Below, in pieces: positions 25,075 to 37,435 of a stretch of 64,000 nt of DNA. Position 1 is the stretch's first letter; each line of letters starts with the position of its first letter. Source of the stretch: Tretioscincus oriximinensis (Eukaryota > Chordata > Lepidosauria > Squamata > Gymnophthalmidae); the NCBI GenBank assembly GCA_022410635.1, contig JAJVDF010000003.1:6105903-6169902 (forward strand). Direction: 5' to 3'. A program made the position numbers and the translations under genes. The notes beneath the pieces were generated by a model. The model saw only the letters and a list, made by a program, of their open reading frames with translations, was not told where the DNA came from and did not search any database.

Positions 25075-26175
25075 TTCTTACCTCCAAAAAACATTGCTGC
25101 TCATCTGATCACTTTGACAAGCCAGAAAACTACTGGAATAACATTTTGTGCATTGATGAGCACAAAATACAGGCTTTTGGTTTAAATGAGAAGCATTATG
25201 CTTACAGAAAGAAAAACACTGCATAATTTAATAAAAAAACTTACTCCATCACATTGGTGGTAGTATCATTTGGCCAAAGATATCTTGCTGTCATTGGTAG
25301 AACAATTCTGAATTATACCAGCAAACTGTAAAGGAAAATGTCCGACCATCTGTACATGAGCTGAATGTCAAGAGAACATTGGTCGATACTAAGCAAGGCA
25401 AATTCCAGAAGTATTCAGAGTTCCTTTAGAGTTTGCAGTAATATCATATGATATGAAATCTGCTTATAAAGGCTATGGAAAAACTGAAGGAAGAATTTTG
25501 ACCATCTTTAACTTTGTCTAATTGGTTACCTATTATCACACACATAGATATCAAAGACCAACCAACAAATTAAATTTCTGTTGGTAGTTATCAGTTTAAT
25601 AACATTGTTGATTCAGTTGAAAATATGTTGAAATGTGTTTATTTGTGAAACCAAAATAATTTTTAAAAAGACAGAGAAAACATGGGTCATGCAGCAAGGT
25701 AACAACCCAAAACATACAAATTGTTCTTTAAAAAATGGAAGAACATTTTGGAATGGCCAAGTCAAAGTCCTGACTTAATTTTATAGAAATGGTGATGAAG
25801 GAGAATTCATGAGAGGAAACCCTCCAATATAATATAATTGAAACTGTGTTTTTGTAGATTGGGTGAAAATTCCTCTAAGCCAATGTGCAATCAACAGTTA
25901 CCAGAAACACTAAAAAGCACCAGATATAAAAAGCAAAGATCCATATACTTTTGCCATTCACAAGGATGTGATATTGTTTCATTTTCCACAAATAAATTTA
26001 TTTTCAAAATGTTTTTTATTATTGTATTATTGTGTAATATTTTTTACTCATTTGTTTAATTTATTTCTCATTGTCTACTTTTAAAACGTGTGAAAATCTG
26101 ATGTAGTTTTAGGTCACATTTTTGTAGAAATATGGAAAATTCTGAAGAGTTCACAAATTTACAAGTACCACTGTA
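25075..26175 (+). mobile_element. Tc1-type DNA transposon, 5'-truncated and dead, with internal insertion
   Basis: Translation shows the middle and end of a Tc1 DDE transposase: WNNILCIDEHKIQAFGLNEK (second catalytic Asp in IDE, 25134-25190), VSFGQRYLAVIGRTILN, YQQTVKENVRPSVHELNVKR. After about 300 bp of unrelated sequence follow QQGNNPKHT (where D is expected) and the EWPSQSPDLNP-like region (about 25750). The 3' inverted repeat is well kept and ends AGTACCACTG|TA at 26173-26175. The 5' inverted repeat and N-terminus are absent. Several stops; inactive. Confidence 0.85.
25371..25690. repeat. Insertion inside the Tc1 element, flanked by imperfect duplication
   Basis: The transposase text breaks after AGAGAACATTGG (25371) and resumes at AGAGAAAACATGGGTCATGCAG (25673). 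About 35 bp of transposon sequence appear on both sides in diverged form. The inserted 300 bp contains no motif I recognise. Confidence 0.45.
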
Positions 26176-26179
26176 TTTA

Positions 26180-27105
26180 ATCAAAGATCACACAGAAATG
26201 AGCACCAACAGATATCTCTCAGTATGTTCTCATCCCAGTTGGTTCTTCAACATAAACATTCAAAAATATAGAATTAACCTCCATATTCTCACAGCAAAGG
26301 ACAAGCAGATATTTTATGCTGAGTAACTACAAACTAAAGAGAAAATATATTGTTTAAAGCAAGTGAAAGGAAGTCCTCCTTTTTCTTTTTCTTTTTGTCT
26401 TTTACTCAAAACCCAAAGCAAAGAATTGAAAAGCTTAGATGGAAATAATTTTTCCACCTGACACTCTAACACTAAGCACATAATCAAATAGGACAAATGA
26501 AAAAGAGAGCTCTCCCCTGGGGATTGTAGAAAAACAATGGGTGTGAAAACAATGTTCAGACATCCAGGATTCGCAAATGAGATGTATCATGTATCAAGAA
26601 TGTTATGGGTCTTTTGACTGTCAAAATAAAAACTGAAATAAACACCCTGAATCAGCCATAGATGTGATGAAAGATTTGAAAGCAAAATATACTTGGCAAG
26701 ACACTTTTATAGTTTAAGTGAGCATCTCTAGAGGATAATATCCTTGTTTGATAAAATTAGAATACGAAATTTCTTTAGTGAATGGAACATGACTGGCACG
26801 TTGTAACCTTATTATTACATGGCTTACAGCAGTTTAATTAACTCTTTAGTAGCCAGAGTTATGACAATCTAACAAATTTGTTAATATTTTTAGAGCTGCA
26901 GAACCCAAGTCTTTAACTAAATATGAAAGCAACCATCTCAAGGCAATTAGATTTTAAATTTTCATAGATAATTTTACATTTTATCCATCTACTTTCTGGC
27001 ATATCTCAAAAGTCATCTAAGCTTAGATGACTTAATGCATCGATCTTAAAAGCATTCTTTCAGCCTTGAGAGACGAATCTCGTCAGTATTCCTCAGATCA
27101 AGAAG
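26180..27105. other. Intergenic sequence, nothing recognised
   Basis: AT-rich. No gene or repeat end recognised. Confidence 0.45.
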
Positions 27106-27111
27106 CAAACA

Positions 27112-27192
27112 TGGTTGAATCATAGAAACGTGGAGTTGGAAGGCACCTCCAGAGTCATCATGTCCAACCCACTGCTCAATGTGGAAATGAGA
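27112..27192 (+). repeat. Dispersed repeat, GAGTTGGAAGGCACCTCCAG type
   Basis: AATCATAGAAACGTGGAGTTGG..., CCTCCAGAGTCATCATGTCC, AACCCACTGCTCAATG resembles the very common squamate repeat of the form ATCATAGAGTTGGAAGGGACCTCCAGGGTCATCTAGTCCAACCC. The family name is uncertain. Confidence 0.55.
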
Positions 27193-27499
27193 AGTATGAA
27201 ACAACAAGATGGCCTCAAATAAGGTAAGGATGACAAAAGATAGTATAGTATAGTATACAAAAAAAAGGTACTGAAATAGGTGAAACTGATTCTCTGCAGG
27301 AATTAACACTGTGCAAACTTTTGAACCTTGCCAATGTTAAAAAAAAATTATGATAAGAGTTTCTGAACATTTTGAACTGGAATTATCCAGTTTCAGTACT
27401 GTTCTAAAATTAGATATCTTACCTTTGTCTTCTTCTTCGATATTATCTGCTTGTTCATTGACCGGATTTTTCATGGCTTTGATATATGTAAATTCACAT

Positions 27500-28400
27500 G
27501 ACAAAAAAAAAATCTAAGTATAAAGTTTTGCATGGTGCAAAGGAAAGGAAGAAGAGGATTAGTTTTACCTAATTTAAAATTATATTATGTGACTTCTTAT
27601 TTAGGATGGTTGAAAGAATGAATAATGTTAAAAAAATAGTTTAAATATTGACATTTGGATGGAATGACTATTTGTGGTTTAAGATTTAAAAATCACTATT
27701 TGAAACATATGTTATTGTCATTGTAAGGCTAAAATATAAATCCATATTATATCCAAAAATACCATTGTGGTTGTCACAAGGGTTGTAAAATATAACGGCT
27801 TTTGTAAAAATTTGAAAGATTTAATTTTTTATGGAAAGACAACTGGTTTTATATAATCCAAATCATAATTAGAAAAGCAATTCTGTATAAAATTAATGGA
27901 CTACTGCTGAAATTTGAAATTGTGGAAGAATACGTTAAAGACTGTATGATAAATCAGACAACGATTTTTGGTTATAGTGTATGAATGATTCATTGGAAAA
28001 ATAAATTATGTTATATTCTCAAAGGATTTTTTAAAATAAAATGATGGTATACGACACTGGAAAAATGATCAAAGGTATGTAAAAATATGTAGAATATAAA
28101 ATGTTTGTTAGAAAGGTGAGCAAAATTATATGTGGTGGATAAACAGTTCTCGGGATGAATATTCCATTATGATATTTTTGATGTAATGGATAAAATTAGA
28201 AAGCAAATATGGTGAGATTAATGTACAAGAATGGAAGACTCTAATTAAAATGGAAGACTGGTTGGCATATTGATAAATTTAGTAGAAATGGGCAAGTTAA
28301 CCTGTTCATTTAGTGATGAATAATTTGGGAGACAGTAATTGAGTTTCTGTACAAACTATAGAAAAAAAAATTCTAAGTTAACCTAAAAACAGCAACAACA
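27500..28400 (+). mobile_element. L1 LINE ORF2 C-terminal fragment A
   Basis: Decayed reading on the plus strand: LKFEIVEEYVKDCMI (about 27908), then a WYTTLEK segment (28048) and YVVDKQ (28120), matching in order the L1 ORF2 C-terminal region (FEIVEEYVK, RWYxTPEKL, Cys-rich tail). Many stops. Probably the same original insertion as the fragments at 28440 and 29890. Confidence 0.6.
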
Positions 28401-28439
28401 TTATTAAGCAACAACTTAAAAAACATTTCCCTGACAATT

Positions 28440-28790
28440 AAGTCAGACTACTATCTGACTTAAATATACAAAACAAGAAAGTGAAGTATTCTGGAGCTAT
28501 ATTTATGAAGAATTAAAAATTCTGAAATCTTATACTGCATATTCAAATTATATAGTACCTGTTAATCTGGACAGTGAAACAATAAAATCCTTAGACAGAA
28601 TTGTCACTAAATTTATTTACAAAGCTGAAAAATCAAAACAAATCTGTTAGGGAGTTCTGAATACCAATTTATATCTACAAGCATTCTGGATAAATGAAAT
28701 AATAAATTATCTACACGTACACTTGAGTATAGACTGAGCTATAAAAATTCTCTATATTTAAATTTTTCTTATATTAAAGGAAGTTTTATC
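28440..28790 (+). mobile_element. L1 LINE ORF2 fragment B
   Basis: The plus strand reads VPVNLDSETIKSLDRIVTKF, then IYKAEKSKQI, then LYLQAFWINEIINYLHVHL. This resembles the L1 ORF2 stretch after RT (small core helix, then the GGLGLPN-like line with the motif lost). Interrupted at 28805 by foldback MITEs. Confidence 0.55.
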
Positions 28791-28804
28791 AACACTTTTT
28801 AGAA

Positions 28805-29161
28805 TAGGCTGATCAGATGACCCCTTTTTTGGGGGGTGTTGGAAACCCAGTTTTGGGGTGCCTCACATTTTTTTCTGAGGAATTTTTTTTTCAAAAAAAT
28901 AGGCTGACTAGATGACTCCTTTTGGGGGGGTGGGTTGGGGTGCCTCCCAGTTTTTTTTGAAGAAGTTTTTTTTTAAAAGATGTTTTTTTGAAACATTTTT
29001 TGTTTTTTAATTTTTTTCTCAGAAAAAACTGGGAGGCACCCCAAAAACAGGTTTTTGAATTTTATTTTTTCAAAAAATGTTTTTTTTTAATTTTTTCCCC
29101 TCAGAACCCCCAAAACGGGTTTTCAAACACCCTCCCCAAAAGGAGTCATCTGGCCATCCTA
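28805..29161. mobile_element. Foldback MITE, TGACCAGATGACCCC family, nested copies 2a/2b
   Basis: One arm begins at 28805 (TAGGCTGATCAGATGACCCC) and stops at about 28899. A second element begins at 28900 (TAGGCTGACTAGATGACTCC) and ends at 29161 (GGAGTCATCTGGCCATCCTA). The inner part contains a third arm (CTGGGAGGCACCCC at about 29029). This looks like insertion of one copy into another, or repeated template switching. Confidence 0.65.
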
Positions 29162-29164
29162 TTT

Positions 29165-29890
29165 TAGAAAATATATTACTATAAAAAACCATATTATGTA
29201 ACAATTGCAGCTGTACTGCTAGTCCAGTCCCCAATGGGGGCACCTGGATACAGCTGTTCAGAGCTCCCAAGAAGTCCATTGCACCTCCATGTATCAGCCA
29301 GCCCTGCTGACCATGGTGATTCCTGGGATCACCATGGATAACATGGCTCGCCAATGCTTGCAGGAGCCATGGGCTTCTAGAAGAACACCCTTCTCTAGAG
29401 CCAGCCTCAAGCTAGTTCTCTCATGAAAAGATTAAGGCAGACTGAGAGGATTCGAGCCTAACAAGGGCTCACGTCTCAGCTCATCTCCCTGGCTAGGGGA
29501 GGTTTCCACCCCTGTCCCATCCATTGATTTGCCTCTGCATGCACAGGCTTTCACTTTGGGGGAACCGAAAGCTATGAGGTAGCCATGGGGACCCCTTTCT
29601 TCAGGTTTTGTTGGCTCCTCTCGACTTCGCCAAGCTGTGCCACCGCCATCACATCTCCATGCCATGACTGAAAAAGAAAGAAAATAGGGAGGGTAAGGGT
29701 GGGTTTCGTGCGTCCGATGAAGAAGTGAAGAAATGGCAGCCGGCAGAGGGTTTTTATACCCTCTGTCGCCCGGAAGCTGTGTCGTCTCCTCGCGCCCACT
29801 TCTGGGGCAGCGAGAAGGAGGCAGCTTCTTAGACCGTCTCCCCCTGCCCCACGGCAACTTCCCACACCGCTGCAGTCGCGGCCGCAGCAG
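29165..29890. other. GC-rich, CpG-containing block inside L1 debris
   Basis: Base composition changes sharply here; 29560-29880 is rich in CpG (CGCCCGG, CTCGCGCCC, GTCGCGGCCGC). A sub-segment near 29480-29540 (CTCCCTGGCTAGGGGAGGTT, TCCACCCCTGTCC) resembles one at 60680-60720 (CATTGGCCAGGGAGAGGTTT, CCAGCCCTGTCC), so at least part is repeat. Open frames of up to 141 codons on the minus strand are low-complexity and match nothing I know. Confidence 0.35.
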
Positions 29891-30450
29891 ACTTAGTCTT
29901 AGAAAGTATTACCAAGGGAAAATCAAACTGAAAAGAAAGACAACAAAATCTTCATCCTCCTAAAGAGAATGACAAATCAGATCTTTCCAAAATGTTGAAG
30001 AGGATATCTTGAAAAAACCAACTTCTATTTATAGTGGGAATGTGAGAAGGTAAGAAAATTCTGGCAAAAAAATCACAAAGAAACAGTACAAACTGTACAA
30101 ATACCAATTCTATTCAAACCCAAAATATTCCGTCTTCACTTAATTTCCTATCCAGTAACGAAAGCAGAAAAAAAGTTTATTTCAGAAGTTAATCCCTTCT
30201 GCTCAAAGAATATTTCAAAAGTAGAAATATCTGGAGAAAGTCACAAAAGAGGTGTGATATCAACCATCTGGGAACTCACACTTTTAGAAAATATTCCAAC
30301 GGAAGTCAAAGTTACACTGGGAAAATGAAATCGATGTTTCGCACTGATTCGGTTACCACTATATGATAGAATTTAATCATTACGGAGGATCTCCTTATAC
30401 ATCAACCTCTTATAATTTTGGATTGACAACAATTATGACATGACAGAAAT
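29890..30450 (+). mobile_element. L1 LINE ORF2 C-terminal fragment C
   Basis: CEKVRKFWQKNHKETVQTVQ (about 30036-30100) is the end of the L1 ORF2 Cys-rich domain (WWxCxxVxxFW). It is followed by IPILFKPKIF and a decayed 3' UTR. Plus strand. Confidence 0.6.
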
Positions 30451-32830
30451 GAAATAAACCCAGTCATGATTAACATTTTCTGTACTGCAAGAGGAAGGTG
30501 GAATAAATTGGGATCATTCATGATGCTGTTTTATGACTTTTATTGCACATTGGCTTTCTTTCTTTTCTTTTTGTAACGACTGAAAGAAAACCCAATAAAA
30601 AAGGTATAGCTAAATTTAATTGTTAAGTATTGAATTTGTGAACAGATTCATTGTATTTACAAACTGCAAATTTGAACCTGGGTGTTTTGATCCACTAACA
30701 TCCTACTTTGCTTGTCCAAAGGGGTATTACTAATTATCACTGAGTTTTCTGGATCCTCTCTTCCTACACTAATTGATTCCATGAGTTGAAGCAGTTTAGT
30801 TGACTCCTGCATCCCCAGTGAGGAACTGGGGAACCAATCCAAGCCTTATTCTCCAGCAAGTCTGCGTTAAGCAACTCTTCCTATACGAGAGCTGAAATTT
30901 GAATCAGGAACGGAAGCCAAGAGGTAACATTTTTCATTTCTCTTTCTTCTTGTTGTTTTCCCCTTGAATCCCTTTAAACAAACAATTTCCTTTTATTCAG
31001 GAAATGTTAGGCAAGTTTATTACATGGTAAAAGTAGAACTGATCTAGAAATAAAGCAGAAAAACTAACTTGTCAGTAGGATGTCCTAACCTTCCGCAGCT
31101 TCACTGTTCATTATGGTGCTAAGAATCAGAGCCTGTAAATTTGTATTTTGTGGTTCAAGTTGCTCTTGGTATTTGTGCCCAATTCACACCATTAAATTCA
31201 TTAACAATGTATCACAAACAACCTGATTACTATCATTGCCTTTATCCCCTAGTGCTTTCATTATCAGTAGAATGGTTTTCATAACTTTTCTGTGAAACAC
31301 TCACACACACACACACACACAATTTCTAGCGAAGAATTCTCATATCAAAGGTATTATAAAGTGAAGCTAGGGACAGGTATTTTTGGTGTCCTGGGTGCTT
31401 GAATAGCAATAGAAATGCAAATGAGTTTAAAGATAATGAGGCTGAATTCTCACAGTGGGTAAAAGCGGTTTTGGCACCAGCAAAGTGAATACAATTCCAC
31501 TCCTCCCTTTAAGTCCATTCCCAACTCTGTTTCAGCTCCATTTCATTGTTCACACAACAATCTCGTTGACATCTGCATTTACTGTCCGCATTTGTTTGGG
31601 GAGTCTGTTTCAGGATCCCAGTGGTGATTCTTCTCACAGCCAGCTTCTCTTCCCATGACCTGCTCTTCTTCCAGTGTCCCACTCTTCTTTCCACGCCCTG
31701 TTCTTTCTCCCATGTCCTGATTTTCCCTCCCTTTTTAATCTGTCCCACTTTTGTACAAAAATGAACCTCTGAACCCAGTGAGTGTGTCCCACCCCTCTTC
31801 AAGTACTGCATGCCCCACTCTTTGGTGTAGTGCAGTACAATTAAGGTTTTCTGTGTGGGGGGAGACAGTTGAAAAGGGGAAGGAGAAAATTAAATAATTC
31901 TGTCTTCCCTATCTTCTTCCTTATCGCGTTCTACAAGAGATGTATGCCTGCTTATCGAGGCAGCCGGTTAGCTTACGGTAAGCGTGTCTCTCCCAGCTTG
32001 CCTGGTTTGTGACACTTTTATGGATACATACAGGTTTTTTTATATAGACTAGTTGAGTAGCCCATAATATGGGCTTGGGTTTGAGTGGCGAAGGCACTGG
32101 TGGTCAGGATAGATTCAACAGCAAGGGAGTGCTCTGTAAACACCACACTGGGTCTTGGCATGAAGCCTCCCCTCCCTGTCTCTCTCCAGGAGCAGCCCCA
32201 CTTTGGCATGCTGTGCAGTGGGCACTGCAATGGTGGTAGAGGTGCCCCAAACATGGGGCATTCTTTGTTCTTTGGGTAGGCATGGATGTGTGTATGAGAG
32301 GAGTCCAAGGTTCTGAGTTGTCCATAGTACAGATGTGCATGGATATAAATCATATGTTCAGTTAGGCATTGAAACAATGGTCCACTTAATCAAACAATCA
32401 GTTGTTCATGCTCAATTTTTTCAAATTTTAAAGCAAAAAATCCCAGTTTGCTCATTGAAAACAGCCCATTATTGTACTGTGAGTCTCATCTAGTACATAT
32501 TTTATTTTTTGCAATTTTATTCATGCAATTACTATTTATAAAATAATATATAATATACAAATCCAAAAGCAACTATTACACAACTTACCAACCATCTCAC
32601 CTTCTCCCACTGCAGAAAAGTCTAAAAACAATTATATAATTTGAGACAATGTGCCTATTTTTTATTAGATTTTTAAAAGATGTCATTATTATTAACATAC
32701 GGTAACAATGCATTCATTTTAGTCTACATTTAGTCTCCATTTTAGTTCAGTTGGATCTACATTGGCATAAATTCATAGGCATTTGATTTTATCCCATCCC
32801 TAAGCCATCCTAATCTGGACAGCCATCAAT
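30450..32830. other. Intergenic sequence with simple repeats
   Basis: Contains a CA run at 31303-31321 and a hairpin GCCCATAATATGGGC at 32060-32074, but no recognised gene. Open frames here (up to 119 aa on the minus strand at 32018-32377) match no family I know. Confidence 0.45.
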
Positions 32831-32837
32831 TTATTTG

Positions 32838-32920
32838 TTTTTACTTATTTCTTTATATTTATACCCTGCCCTACACGCAAAGGTCTCAGAGGTATACCTC
32901 ATTAGATATTTTTGATCTTT
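32838..32920 (+). repeat. LINE 3'-tail-like dispersed repeat
   Basis: TATATTTATACCCTGCCCTAC with CGCAAAGGTC matches the 6571-6660 segment. Confidence 0.4.
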
Positions 32921-32929
32921 AGTTAGTTG

Positions 32930-34690
32930 TTGATTTATGTAAGAGAAAAAGTTCTGTTTTTTGTAAGAGGAATTTGTAACATTTTCCCAAAATAAATTTG
33001 TGCCTTATCACTCAGGTTTTTCTGCTATCTCTTCCCAATTTCTGTTTGATCAACTTTTTGTGTGGTTACATATAAAAGCCTGGTCCAATTCAACGGACTT
33101 TCCAGAATTTTTAATAACTGCATGTTCGATTCAATATGAGTGTTCATAAATGCAAAAATTATTCACATTTTTAACACAGACTGGATTTTGCACATCTCTA
33201 CCTTTATGGTCTCTGGAAAGATCCTCTTCAGTACCACAGGACTGTGAAATACTGTTCACTACTCTGCACTATGTAATGCAGTGCAGAAGCATGAAAACTA
33301 TCACTGAGGTGGTTATTTATGGCCTTTGCTGAATACTGTAAAATTCTTGGGTTTTTTTTTTCTAAAGTCATATCTAAAAATTTCATAGACTTCATTAGCT
33401 TCATTCAGTTGGGTTTTTTACCTCCTTTCCTACAAGTTGGAAGTTTGTTTGTTGCAAACCTTTTTGTATATTTTCTGTATGTATCATTTTTTTTATTCTC
33501 AATTTCTCAGTGAGCTGCTTTTGTCATTAAGTGCTTCTTATTTTTCCTTTTAATAAAAATCATTTGTTGTTAAGCTTCCATTCCCCCACTACCCAAGATT
33601 TTCCCTCTCCTGGACTTCTTTATCTCTGAAGATTTCAAGCCATAGAATTCCAGCCATTTCTCTCTTGAATTAATTGAACTTTGCCTTTTTTCTGGACATT
33701 TTCATGGATTTCTTATATACTAGCCAGGCAGTCAATTTTCATTATTACCTTTTATCATAAAACATGTACAGATAGGATAAACCATTTACTATAAAGAAGC
33801 AGAGAACAGAAACAGGTGTAGCACTCCAGCAAAAACTCTGCCAAATACCAGTTTAAGTTAAACTATGGCTTTGGTTTGCAGCTCTTAACCATATCACCCA
33901 GATCATCAAAGAAGTATCATGTTTTCATTTTTTTAAAGGACAAATATGGCTGCAACCACACAAGCTGCTTTTTCCATGATTTAATGTTATTACGGATTAA
34001 AGTACTTGCAGTTCTATCTGTACATACCTGTGATATTCTGTGTTGCTGCCTGGAAGATCCACGAGAGAACTGTAGTACCTTCACAATCGCCTAGATGTCA
34101 CCACCTTAGAAGTAGAAATCTATCATGCAGATACACTTACAACTGAAATGCTGACTATAAATATATTTTCCTAGGTGATCATCTGGATATCTTTGCACTA
34201 ATAATTCTTCTATAAAATTTATTGAATATCTTTTTCACTCATTTATGAAGATTCTGCAACAAACTGAGTTGATTTCTGGAAAGCAAATAGTTCTGACTTG
34301 CTCTTGCCAAGTTTTGTGCAGTAATCTATTAATCCAATTACATAATCTAAATCCTTTTTTGGGTAAATTGTATCCATTTCATTTATTTATATTGTATTTT
34401 TTATTGTACTGGCCTATAATTAAAATAAATAACCTACGTGCTTGCTAATAGTCTCTAGCTGCAATCCCAGTTTACATCATTGGAGAGAAACACATTTGAA
34501 GAAAATGGGATTCACTTCTAAATATGCCGTACATTAAAATACATCTTTTCCTATAAAGCTTTATCCCACACATGCTTAGATGAATGTCATGATTTCAGCT
34601 TTAAAGTTAATGAGAAGAAACCATTTCCCCAAATTCCAAAGAAAATCCAAATAAAGGGAAAATATAAGATCTAAAATAATAATAGTAGAA
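32930..34690. other. Intergenic sequence, nothing recognised
   Basis: AT-rich, no gene or repeat end recognised. Confidence 0.45.
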
Positions 34691-35760
34691 AATATAGAAT
34701 AAAGAGAACATAAGGAAAGGAAATGTGAAAGTAAGAAAAAAAGGAATAGTGGAGTTGAGGGAGAAAGTAAAAGTGGGATTTTTACAAGAATCACAGGATT
34801 TGAAAGATATAATCCATTCCCAGATGTTACAGTTTAGGAGACAGGAACTGCTTAAATGTAAAAATATGAAAAAAGATGATGTGCAGATGCAATATAAGGA
34901 GAAATTTAATAGCAAATCCAATGGTAACTGATACTTAGCACATAGGTCACATGGCAAAAAACCCTCCTCTGATACCTTTAAAATAATTATACTGAATCAC
35001 CACAACAGGTTCTTGCCCCAGATTTGCACTACATTATATAGTGTGGGATTGCAAACCATGAGAAGCCTATACAACATTGCTGGAACAGCTCAAGTAGTGT
35101 TGTATATACTCCTACGGGAATCGGTTGGCTGGCCTGCGATTCAGTTTTGGATTTTGAAAATAAATAGAAGATTAAACAAGCACTCACCAAAAATATCAAT
35201 GATGTGAACATTCCAGAAGCTACACAGAATTCCATTAAGGGTACAGTATCAAAAATATACATGCTGCTATTGTTGTCTAAAACTCCCCAAGTTGAAGAGA
35301 CTAAAAATAATAGGGAATTAGACGTGGGTGAGAATATTAAAAGTGCAAACTGGAGTAATTGTGCCTCATTTCTCTCCTTTATAAAAATCAGAGATCTATA
35401 TTCTAAATTACTATATTTATGGTACACAGCCCCAATCCAAATTGTATATATAGCAGGAAATGTAATATTGCATGTTGAAGAGATTGTCAAAGCGTTCCAC
35501 TGTTTTCTCATCTGTGGTGGTGGTCTCCCATTGTGACGATCTTTGGCAAACTGTGACAGAAGTTATAAGGGTAATATTAGGAAATCTACCACACAATCCT
35601 AAGATTTTACTGCATGGTTTTACCATCTCAAACCTAACAGCTATTGTTGTAAGAAACTGTGAAGTCTATTAAATGTAACAAGAGCCAAATGGCATAAAAA
35701 GATATGGGAGATGCTTCTGAGTCACTGTATCTAGGGAAGCAGAAAGATGGGGGAAGGAGA
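34690..35760 (+). mobile_element. L1 LINE ORF2 C-terminal fragment D
   Basis: An open stretch on the plus strand (35204-35536) reads SKIYMLLLLSKTPQVEETKN, SNCASFLSFIKIRDLYSKLL, YLWYTAPIQIVYIAGN. This matches the L1 ORF2 C-terminal order (LY..LL...., W...., YRWYxTPxxL). It continues in another frame to HKKIWEMLLSHCI (about 35690). The upstream piece 34725-34930 reads LKDIIHSQMLQFRRQELLKC, also L1-like. Dead by frameshifts and stops. Confidence 0.6.
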
Positions 35761-36828
35761 AAATGTAAGGGGGGGTCAACTGTATGTATGTGGATCAACT
35801 GAGGCCAAGATTTTTTTTCACAAATAGGTAGCTATGAATGTCCTTAGTACAAACATTGGAAAGTATATTATATGATGAAACATTTACATGAAACATTTAC
35901 AACTGAGCCACCATGTATTAATTGTGAAGTACGTCATGTACGAGTTTATGTAATCAGCAATTAAAAAAAACTCATATCCTTTAACATTGAGCTGTATGTC
36001 CTGAGGCTTTATATATATTTATGTTGTGTTTAAATGCCATTTGTTGCTCCAGGTGACTTGTTTAGACCTGTCTGTGAGACGTTGAGTGTACGTACTGCAA
36101 CCAAAGCCACTGCGGAAGGCTGTTTATTTGTGGATGGTCAAATCACATCTGGCCTGTTGCAGACCTCCCTGAAGATGTTGGGACCTACATACTTTATTCA
36201 CCAAATTAATTGTGGACATTCTTTTACATACTATAGACTCATAACTTGTAGAGTTTTTATCTGTTGCAGAACGGTATTTTTAGTTTTTATGTGTTGTGTA
36301 TTCTGTATAAATTTAACTATCCTGGTTCTGTTTTTCCACCTTTTTCTATTTTCTTTTGTTTGGGGATTTTGATGCTTGTCAACCTGCTACCAAAAGCCAT
36401 CTCTTTAGTTGATGGAAGGGTCTGGTATTCTTTTCCTTCCCATCTTCTGGAACACCAGTTCATGGTAAATACCGATGTTCTTTTCTCAGAAGACAGAATA
36501 GGCTTCGGTGTCTCAGCTGACTAGTAAAAGACAACTTTGTAATGGTATGTGAAAGATTTCATTCAGGTATGCTCTATTGAGATATGCTACTGTGCAATGC
36601 TGCTCTGATGAAGTGACCCCAGACATACAGGAAAAGAGACTCGCCTTTGGCCCTCACTATCACCTACAAGCAGATGATTCTGGGGAAGGTAGGTTGCCTT
36701 TCTTGCACTGGTGGAAAAGAACAAAGACTTTCTGAACTGGGTCTTGTATCTGACATATGGGAGCATTACTCTCCTAACATCCATTCAAAGAGAAGAAGGG
36801 CTTTGGGTAATATGTAATGTCTATATTT
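35761..36828. other. Intergenic sequence, nothing recognised
   Basis: Two overlapping open frames at 36034-36524 are hydrophobic but show no known motif. Confidence 0.4.
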
Positions 36829-37028
36829 TAGGCTGACCAGATGACCCCTTTTGGGGGGGGGTTGAAAACCTGATTTCGGGGTGCTTCCTGTTTTTTTCTG
36901 AGGAATTTTTTTTTAAAAAATCCTCAGCAAAAATCTTTTTTTGAAAAAGAATTTCCTCAGAAAAAAACGGGAAGCATCCCAAAACCTGGTTTTCAACCCC
37001 CCACAAAAGGGGTCATCTGGACAGCCTA
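36829..37028. mobile_element. Foldback MITE, TGACCAGATGACCCC family, copy 3
   Basis: A 200-bp, nearly complete palindrome. TAGGCTGACCAGATGACCCC at the left, GGGGTCATCTGGACAGCCTA at the right; arms continue to a TTTTTTTTAAAAAA centre. A possible TA duplication flanks it. Confidence 0.8.
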
Positions 37029-37435
37029 TAGTTGTCTATGGCAGCAAGAGTTCACTTTGGAGCGTAACTGGAATCACCTGAAATCATTGAGAGTTGAGGC
37101 ACCACAAGGCAGTAAGAAACAGAGCTTAATGGTTCAAAAAGCAGCTTGGTAAGGGCCTTGAGAACCAGATGTAAGCACCAGAAAGGGAATGTGGACTACT
37201 GAACATGCAGTGGCTCTGGTGCCATGAAATAATTCTGGGTATGCAGTGAGAAACTACAGTAGGCCTAATTATCAATTGATATCTAAAACTGAGGTCAAGG
37301 CTGCTAAGTGTCTCTTAAGGGTACTAAAAACACATGGCCTCTCCCTAAACGTCACCTATTCTATGGTTGATTTGAAGGAATACATTCTTGAAGAGAATAT
37401 CTATTTACACTAGGCCTTCCAAGTGGTCAAATATG

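Noticed and set aside
32060..32074. GCCCATAATATGGGC hairpin as a regulatory or terminator structure
   Set aside because: A single short palindrome in repeat-like sequence; vertebrate transcription does not use such terminators and no context supports a role.
35029..35511. 160-codon minus-strand frame, hydrophobic
   Set aside because: It is antisense to the L1 ORF2 remnant read on the plus strand over the same bases.
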